30,036 bases of DNA from a virus. Position 1 is the first letter of the stretch. Each line of letters begins with the position of its first letter. Shown here piece by piece: positions 25,864 to 30,036 of this stretch. The notes beneath the pieces were generated by a model, which was not told the origin of the DNA, ran no database searches, and saw only the letters and a program-made list of their open reading frames with translations. A program made the position numbers and the translations under genes. The stretch spans positions 1 to 30,036 of IMG/VR virus record IMGVR_UViG_3300042881_003088. One strand, written 5' to 3'.

Positions 25864-27696
25864 ATGAACATTCTTCAGGGGATCGAGCACCTGCACACGC
25901 TCGACGGCGCCAGCTTTGTGGCGTTTGACGTGGAGACCACTGGGCTCCAGCCAAAATTTGGTGGTCTGCGGCTGCTGCAGCTGGCCACCGTGGATCAATC
26001 GCCCGTCGTACTGGACTGTTGGCAGTTCAGCGATGAGGACTGGATCACGCTGGAAAACTTTTTCACCAAGGAGCGGACCTGGCTGGCGCACAATGCAGTG
26101 TTCGATCTGGGCTGGCTCCAGGAGCATGAGATTTACCCGGAAGGGCAGGTGCTCTGTTCGATGCTGGCTAGCCGGATCTTGACCAATGGCTTGGCTAACG
26201 TGAAGAACGGGCTCCAGCACGTGGTCCGGCGGTATCTGGGCTACGAAATTTCCAAGGAGGAACAGCGCAGTGACTGGTCGGCGGATGTGTCGGCGAGCCA
26301 GCTGGAGTATGCGGCGAAGGATGTGGTGGTGTTGACGGAGTTGTGGGAGCCGATCATGCAGCGGATGGCGGCTGCGTCGCCGCCGTTGTTGCCGGCTTGG
26401 CACCTGGAGTGCAAGGCGTTGCCGGCGATGGCGCAGCTGTGGCGCACCGGGCTTCCTTTCGACAAGGACTCCTTACAACAGCTGATCGAGGACCTCGACA
26501 TTGAGCACAACGAGATTGGTGCCAAGTTCATCGAAGACTTTGATGTGGCGCTGCCGGAACACGCCAAGCTGCATCGCGGGCTCGATGGCAACATCCTGTA
26601 CCAAACAAAGCCTGGGGCGAAAGGTAAGAAAACTGATCCTGATGTTTTTAACCTAAATAGTCCGGTGCAGTTGCTGGCGAAGTTCACCGCGTTGTTGGGT
26701 GAGGCGCCTGTGGATATGAAGACGGGGAAGAAAAGTGCGAGTAAGTCTGCGCTCCAGGAATACATCGGGGAGCACAAACTTATTGCGGATTATTTGCGGT
26801 GGAAACGTGTAGAGAAGCGGCGGCAAATGGCGGAGACTTTGTTAAAGAATTTGTCGGATGATGGTTTTATTCGCGCCAGCTATTTGCAGATGGGGGCTGA
26901 CACCGGGAGGATGAGTTGCATGAGTCCCAATCTGCAACAAGTGCCTCGGGACGTGCGTTTTCGGGCTTGCGTGCAAGCACCAACTGGTTGGCAACTGGTT
27001 GTAGCGGACTATGGACAGATGGAGTTGCGGCTGGCGGCGGCAGAAGCTCAAGATCCTCTTATGACTCAGGTGTTCCAGCAGGGGAAAGACCTGCATACGA
27101 TTACAGCGACGCAAATTTACGGGGTCAAGGAAGAAGATGTTACAAAAGAACAGCGGCAAGTTAGTAAATCAGCCAACTTCGGTTTGTTATATGGAAGCGG
27201 TGCAAAAGGGCTCAGAAATTATGCAGCAGCGATGGGAATCCAGATGGATCTTGATGAGGCTGCGACGGTGCGGGAAAAGTTCCACGCTGCATATAAAGGC
27301 ATCTCCAAATGGCAGCGCAACAATGCTCGCGCTGCTGATGCGGCTCCGGACAATCCATCTATCCGCATACGCATGTCGGGCTTGCGGCGGTTTTTACCGG
27401 GCGAGAACAATAAACTTACGACCCGTTGCAACACCCCAATCCAGGGAGCTGGTGCCGCCGTCCTCAAACTTACGCTCGGCAAACTGTGGCCGTTCCTTAA
27501 AGCAGACGGGGAAGAGCGGGTGCGCTTGGCCGGCGTGGTGCATGACGAGATCATCCTGCTCGTGAAAGAAGAGCACGCCGACGTTTGGGCCGCTCAGCTC
27601 CAGGCAATCATGGAAGAAGCTGAAGCTAAGTGGCTTGGCGATATTCCACCGCTGGCCGAGGCTAAGGTCGGGTTGAGCTGGGACCAGGCAAAGTGA
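25864..27696 (+). CDS. polA: DNA polymerase I (family A) with 3'-5' exonuclease
   Basis: 610 residues. The exonuclease domain has Exo I FDVETTGL (residues 20-27), Exo II WLAHNAVFDLGWL and Exo III YAAKDVVVLTELW. The polymerase domain has motif A VVADYGQMELRLAA (Asp about 382), motif B RQVSKSANFGLLYGSG (about 430-445; Phe at the position of E. coli F762) and motif C VHDEI (about 557). No 5' nuclease domain, as in T7 polymerase. It is the replicative polymerase, working with the primase-helicase and SSB-like protein. Motif A has Gly in place of the common Ser (DYGQ for DYSQ). DNA around 27060-27260 is AT-richer than the rest of the gene. Confidence 0.95.
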   Translation: MNILQGIEHLHTLDGASFVAFDVETTGLQPKFGGLRLLQLATVDQSPVVLDCWQFSDEDWITLENFFTKERTWLAHNAVFDLGWLQEHEIYPEGQVLCSMLASRILTNGLANVKNGLQHVVRRYLGYEISKEEQRSDWSADVSASQLEYAAKDVVVLTELWEPIMQRMAAASPPLLPAWHLECKALPAMAQLWRTGLPFDKDSLQQLIEDLDIEHNEIGAKFIEDFDVALPEHAKLHRGLDGNILYQTKPGAKGKKTDPDVFNLNSPVQLLAKFTALLGEAPVDMKTGKKSASKSALQEYIGEHKLIADYLRWKRVEKRRQMAETLLKNLSDDGFIRASYLQMGADTGRMSCMSPNLQQVPRDVRFRACVQAPTGWQLVVADYGQMELRLAAAEAQDPLMTQVFQQGKDLHTITATQIYGVKEEDVTKEQRQVSKSANFGLLYGSGAKGLRNYAAAMGIQMDLDEAATVREKFHAAYKGISKWQRNNARAADAAPDNPSIRIRMSGLRRFLPGENNKLTTRCNTPIQGAGAAVLKLTLGKLWPFLKADGEERVRLAGVVHDEIILLVKEEHADVWAAQLQAIMEEAEAKWLGDIPPLAEAKVGLSWDQAK

Positions 27697-27863
27697 TCCA
27701 GGAGGACTTCGAGTATCGGGTCAGGATGTATGCACTCCATGGCCCGATGCACGATGTTTATGTGGTGGCGCCGGATGCGTTCCAGGCGCACCAGCAGGTC
27801 AGGCAGCAGTATCCCGGCAGATTGGTCCAGTCCATTGTTCGTGTCGCAAAGTTAGACCAGTGA
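27693..27863 (+). CDS. Small conserved-looking protein after the polymerase
   Basis: 56 residues from GTG 27693, in a GTGA overlap with the polymerase stop. EDFEYRVRMYALHGPMHDVY, then VVAPDAFQAHQQVRQQYPGR and LVQSIVRVAKLDQ: strand, strand, helix, strand. The helix-then-strand part (A..QA...v...YPg..v..i..v) resembles the one in the protein at 28857. Below usual gene-finder length. Function unknown. Confidence 0.65.
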   Translation: MIQEDFEYRVRMYALHGPMHDVYVVAPDAFQAHQQVRQQYPGRLVQSIVRVAKLDQ

Positions 27864-28069
27864 GTCCAGCCCGCACGGGAAGGGAACTTGTGATGGAGTG
27901 GCTCCAGCGGGAGATACGGCTGGCGAAGACGGCGGACTTGCACAGAATGGCTGCGTTTTTGGAGTGGGCGCGGCAAATTCGGCAGGGGTGTGCCAAGCAG
28001 AGGGGTGGGGCGAGGCGGGCGCAGTCCAATGCGTGGCGGAAAAAAGTGGACGACGATATTCGGTGGTAA
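27860..28069 (+). CDS. Small basic helical protein of unknown function
   Basis: 69 residues from GTG 27860 (GTGA overlap with the previous stop). RELVMEWLQREIRLAKTADL and HRMAAFLEWARQIRQGCAKQ form helices, followed by a basic tail RGGARRAQSNAWRKKVDDDI. Its stop TAA abuts the stop of the minus-strand zinc-finger-like gene (TAATTA). Function unknown; charge suggests nucleic acid contact. Confidence 0.6.
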   Translation: MSPARTGRELVMEWLQREIRLAKTADLHRMAAFLEWARQIRQGCAKQRGGARRAQSNAWRKKVDDDIRW

Positions 28070-28240
28070 TTACCCGACGCCATGCCCACATTGGAGCAAC
28101 AAAGCCTCGGCCTCTTCTTCTGTCGGTGATTCAATGACGGCGACAGGTTTACCGCAGGCGGTGCAGAGATACCAGTGGGTCGAGCCTTCGCCGCCGATGC
28201 CGTATTCAGCTTTGCAGCAGGGGGTGGAATACTCGGACAT
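28070..28240 (-). CDS. Small zinc-finger-like protein on the opposite strand
   Basis: 56 residues from ATG 28240: MSEYSTPCCKAEYGIGGEGS, then THWYLCTACGKPVAVIESPT and EEEAEALLLQCGHG. The Cys pairs CC (8-9) and C..C (26/29) in the order CCkAe......HWY.C..Cgkp are typical of small phage zinc proteins. It is the only minus-strand gene between 19.8 and 29.3 kb. It lies divergent to the ribbon-helix-helix-like gene, with the palindromic operator between them. Confidence 0.68.
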   Translation of the reverse strand: MSEYSTPCCKAEYGIGGEGSTHWYLCTACGKPVAVIESPTEEEAEALLLQCGHGVG

Positions 28241-28263
28241 GGCGCGTGTCTAGTGTTTCTCAG

Positions 28264-28280
28264 TATGATACTATGTATCA
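28264..28280 (+). promoter_or_regulatory. Extended -10 promoter overlapped by palindromic operator TGATAC-TAT-GTATCA
   Basis: The perfect 6-bp inverted repeat at 28266-28280 includes an extended -10 (TG-A-TACTAT, 28266-28274) 23 bases before ATG 28297. It is the right size for a small dimeric repressor such as the ribbon-helix-helix-like protein encoded next to it. The TGATAC core also occurs at 17.0 kb and 14.98 kb. Confidence 0.6.
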
Positions 28281-28296
28281 GACTAGACCCCGTACC

Positions 28297-28572
28297 ATGC
28301 CGCTGAAGCACGGATCGAAGCTGTATTGCCAGTTGCTGCTGGACCCGCATCGGTACAAGCTGGCGGAAAATCTTGCGGCTGGGGAAGGTAAAAAGGTGAC
28401 GGCGTTGCTGCGGGAAATGGTTTATACGGCGCTTGAAAAAGCTCTGCCGGCCTCGGAATACAAGGCGGCGGAGGCTGCGGATGAAGCCTTGTGGCGTGAG
28501 TCGGTGAAAAAGCGGGTGGAGGGCAGGATGCGCTCCAGGCAAGAACAACCGAAAGCAAAACCGGACGCATAA
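28297..28572 (+). CDS. Ribbon-helix-helix-like DNA-binding protein (putative autoregulator)
   Basis: 91 residues from ATG 28297 (28246 and 28273 are upstream in-frame options, but both overlap or precede the operator). SKLYCQLLLDPHRYKLAENL then GKKVTALLREMVYTALEKAL gives strand (KLYCQLLLD), helix, turn and helix, the ribbon-helix-helix layout. The C-terminal part is charged helix (ESVKKRVEGRMRSRQEQPKA). A palindrome just upstream fits self-repression. No toxin gene accompanies it, so an antitoxin role is less likely. Confidence 0.62.
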   Translation: MPLKHGSKLYCQLLLDPHRYKLAENLAAGEGKKVTALLREMVYTALEKALPASEYKAAEAADEALWRESVKKRVEGRMRSRQEQPKAKPDA

Positions 28573-28626
28573 GACTTAGTTAGATGTCTTCATAGTCTGG
28601 TCCGATGGTGTAGGATCTATTAGACT
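28571..28626. promoter_or_regulatory. Intergenic region with AGACT/AGTCT inverted repeats
   Basis: AAGAC (28571-28575) with GTCTT (28586-28590), and AGTCT (28594-28598) with AGACT (28622-28626). TAGGAT (28611-28616) is a possible -10 for the gene at 28651; no good -35 is seen. Confidence 0.35.
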
Positions 28627-28650
28627 TACACAGTAATTCAATTACAACAG

Positions 28651-28866
28651 ATGACTCGGTATGTGGTTATGGCCGGGGATCGCTGGGTCACGGCGGTCTA
28701 CGGGCCAGGAAATGGAATCGGTTTTACGGCGACCAAGGAGGATGCCTCCAGCTGGGTCACGTACGAGCGTGCTGTCGAGGCGGCGCGAGTTGTTGCTGAC
28801 CGCACTAACAGCTTTGTTGCTGTTCATAGCATTGAAGAACCCAACTACCCCAAGTCATGGAAATAG
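28651..28866 (+). CDS. Small alpha/beta protein of unknown function
   Basis: 71 residues: MTRYVVMAGDRWVTAVYGPG, GIGFTATKEDASSWVTYERA and VEAARVVADRTNSFVAVHSI. Strands at the start, then a helix (ERAVEAARVVADRT) and a last strand (FVAVHSIEE). The pattern is a tiny alpha/beta fold seen in phage proteins of unknown role. The helix and last strand recall those in the neighbours at 27693 and 28857. It overlaps the next gene by ten bases. Confidence 0.62.
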   Translation: MTRYVVMAGDRWVTAVYGPGNGIGFTATKEDASSWVTYERAVEAARVVADRTNSFVAVHSIEEPNYPKSWK

Positions 28867-29126
28867 TGCCGGCGCAGGGAAAACTTCGGCAGTACGAGCT
28901 AACGATTTGGTTGCCCGGTAAGGGTGCCAAGCGGGATCTGGTGAAGGGGTTGTCGCTGAATCACGCGATTCAGGTGGCAAGGAATCTTTACCCGAATTGC
29001 ATGGTGGAGGTGCCGCCTGAGGCGGCGCCGAAGCCTAGGCTGGCGCGGTCACATGCTGGTCCCAAGGAAGGACGGAACCGGCGACTCAAACTCGTGGAGA
29101 AAAAGCAGAATGAGCACACCAGCTGA
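28857..29126 (+). CDS. Small protein of unknown function with Lys/Arg-rich tail
   Basis: 89 residues from ATG 28857. LRQYELTIWLPGKGAKRDLV, then LSLNHAIQVARNLYPNCMVE and a Pro/Ala/Arg-rich tail (PKPRLARSHAGPKEGRNRRL). The first 50 residues (strand, helix AIQVARNLYP, strand CMVEV) resemble the 27693 protein. The tail likely binds nucleic acid or a protein (inference). It overlaps the next start. Confidence 0.6.
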   Translation: MEIVPAQGKLRQYELTIWLPGKGAKRDLVKGLSLNHAIQVARNLYPNCMVEVPPEAAPKPRLARSHAGPKEGRNRRLKLVEKKQNEHTS

Positions 29127-29292
29127 TTGGGCGACGGAAGCCTGGGCGCGGGTTTGCGTGGATGATGCGCGGACTCGTTTCCTGGACAGGTTATATGTAC
29201 AAGATGGCCGGGACAGTTCCGATCATCCGCTCCATTCGCTGTACACCGGCTTGTACCAGCAGTACATCGAGCAGTTGGAGAAGGGGGACTAG
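29110..29292 (+). CDS. Small helical protein of unknown function, last rightward gene
   Basis: 60 residues from ATG 29110; the frame runs further to 29053 but overlaps the previous gene. MSTPADWATEAWARVCVDDA, RTRFLDRLYVQDGRDSSDHP, then YTGLYQQYIEQLEKGD. Helical, with ADWATEAWA recalling other small phage proteins. Its stop (TAG) shares the palindromic CTAG with the stop of the convergent minus-strand gene at 29289. Confidence 0.58.
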   Translation: MSTPADWATEAWARVCVDDARTRFLDRLYVQDGRDSSDHPLHSLYTGLYQQYIEQLEKGD

Positions 29293-29516
29293 GCCGAGTC
29301 GCGGTCTAGGCCAAATTGCCCGGTAAGGTTGTCGGCGGCTTCGCGGATTGCCCACCGGGCTTTTGTTTGCTCCAGCTGGTGGAGCGTGTTCAGGATGAGG
29401 GCGGCTTCGAGGAGGCCACGGTAATCGCCGGAGTTGAAGCGGTCGATCAACCACTGGTCGGTGGCGGCCTTGTGGAAGCAGGATTCGGTGGTGTGTTCGA
29501 TGGGGCGCATGGTCAC
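29289..29516 (-). CDS. Small helical protein of unknown function, end of the leftward structural transcript
   Basis: 75 residues from GTG 29516, in a GTGA overlap with the stop of the peptidase gene upstream (ATG 29510 is the other option). MRPIEHTTESCFHKAATDQW, LIDRFNSGDYRGLLEAALIL and NTLHQLEQTKARWAIREAAD: all helix, with one Cys. I recall no family. As it follows a peptidase, a lysis or envelope accessory role is conceivable but unsupported. No terminator was seen in the four-base convergence with the rightward gene. Confidence 0.58.
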   Translation of the reverse strand: MTMRPIEHTTESCFHKAATDQWLIDRFNSGDYRGLLEAALILNTLHQLEQTKARWAIREAADNLTGQFGLDRDSA

Positions 29517-30036
29517 CTAGGGCGAACTTTAAGGAACCAGCCGGTATCGTCACCCTCAATTAGCCAACGAGGCAGCCAGTTTTTGCGGGAGTAGGCGACG
29601 CCAGCTCCACCCTTGTGGCTGACGTAGCCACCGTTGACGAGGTTGGCCTCGCCGTAGGGGTCATTGTGGATGAAGTGGGTAGGCGTGAAGCCGACCACCA
29701 CGCTCCAGTGGCCGGTGCCGGATGGGTTGCTCACGGGGCCTTTGTGGAGCCAGCCGACTGGAGTGGGGTAGCCATTGTTAATCTCGTTCTCCAGCTCTTC
29801 GACTGTGCCGTCCATCTCGAAGGTGGCGGTTAGTCCCAGTGCTTTGAAGGCAGCGATTTGGGCTTTGGGGTCGGTGGTGTCGCCAAAGCGGGCGCGGAGT
29901 TTGTTGTACTCGTAGTCGCCCGAGATCTTGCCGTAGTAGCGGGCCACCATCGCGCAGCTGGAGCTGAAGCACTGCCGGTAGCCGGTGGCGCCGTCGTCGG
30001 GTCCCAGCTGATACTCGTATGCAACCTTTAGGATTT
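29513..30036 (-). CDS. C39-type cysteine peptidase domain (partial, 5' end missing)
   Basis: The frame is open to the right edge, giving 173 residues here; the ATG at 29950 is internal. The edge part includes YRQCFSSSCAMVARYYGKIS, where Cys aligns with the catalytic position of C39-like peptidases (q..C...s.aM...y.g), then VGWLHKGPVSNPSGTGHWSV (His in GHWSVVVGF) and FIHNDPYGE (Asp). These supply a Cys-His-Asp triad. Phages use such domains in lysis or tail-associated enzymes. Transcribed toward 29289; the missing N-terminus may carry another domain such as a sugar- or peptidoglycan-binding part. Confidence 0.75.
   Translation of the reverse strand, partial: ILKVAYEYQLGPDDGATGYRQCFSSSCAMVARYYGKISGDYEYNKLRARFGDTTDPKAQIAAFKALGLTATFEMDGTVEELENEINNGYPTPVGWLHKGPVSNPSGTGHWSVVVGFTPTHFIHNDPYGEANLVNGGYVSHKGGAGVAYSRKNWLPRWLIEGDDTGWFLKVRPR

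Noticed and set aside
27799-28548. 249-residue minus-strand ORF
   Set aside because: Covers three small genes with overlapping starts and stops; composition is shadow-like (Ser/Pro/His/Arg-rich).
1-30036. CRISPR array, integrase, insertion sequence or photosynthesis gene
   Set aside because: None was seen on either strand; repeats present are short operator-like or origin-like words without spacer-repeat periodicity.

Overview
The window reads as about 30 kb of a tailed double-stranded DNA phage with a long, non-contractile tail (siphovirus), most likely one that infects picocyanobacteria (Synechococcus/Cyanobium). The host assignment is inference: the gene set and several very small conserved phage proteins recall cyanosiphoviruses, the DNA is GC-rich, and two copies of the cyanobacterial octamer GCGATCGC are present (1986 and 7110). 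No integrase, tRNA gene, photosynthesis gene or CRISPR array was found. Genes run off both ends (a tail-tip gene on the left, a C39-type peptidase on the right), so the window is part of a longer genome.

Region by region. From 1 to about 17.0 kb nearly everything is on the minus strand. Read in transcription order (right to left) it holds five small genes or packaging genes (17009 to 15357, ending with the small terminase), two small membrane or secreted proteins, the large terminase, two tiny basic proteins, a 415-residue surface-type protein, the portal, a scaffold, the major capsid protein, head-tail connectors, the tail terminator, the tail tube, the frameshifted tail chaperones, the tape measure, and gpM- and gpL-like tail-tip proteins. 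Two plus-strand ORFs (7498-7782 and 11226-11423) sit inside this block like morons.

At 17010-17124 is a divergent control region with back-to-back promoter candidates that share their -35 bases. Rightward lies a short plus-strand cluster ending in a GIY-YIG nuclease-like gene. It converges on a minus-strand pair, an SSB-like protein and a PD-(D/E)XK nuclease. From 19843 to 29292 comes the plus-strand replication and early block: a primase-helicase, many small genes, dCTP deaminase, a DUF3310 protein, HTH and zinc-ribbon proteins, a family A DNA polymerase, a ribbon-helix-helix-like protein with a palindromic operator, and more small genes. The block converges at 29.29 kb with minus-strand genes that lead back into the structural region.

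Together the genes describe a phage that primes, unwinds and copies its own DNA (prim-pol/helicase, PolA, SSB, nuclease), adjusts the nucleotide pool (dCTP deaminase), and packages and assembles a siphovirus particle. The most notable unexplained signals are: seven perfect copies of a 9-mer in both orientations inside the 3' end of the primase-helicase gene (origin or control-site candidate); a strongly strand-biased heptamer GCTCCAG across the window; a repeated extended -10 promoter core TGATAC; and a palindromic element GTCTCAGCCTGAGAC found at gene ends.
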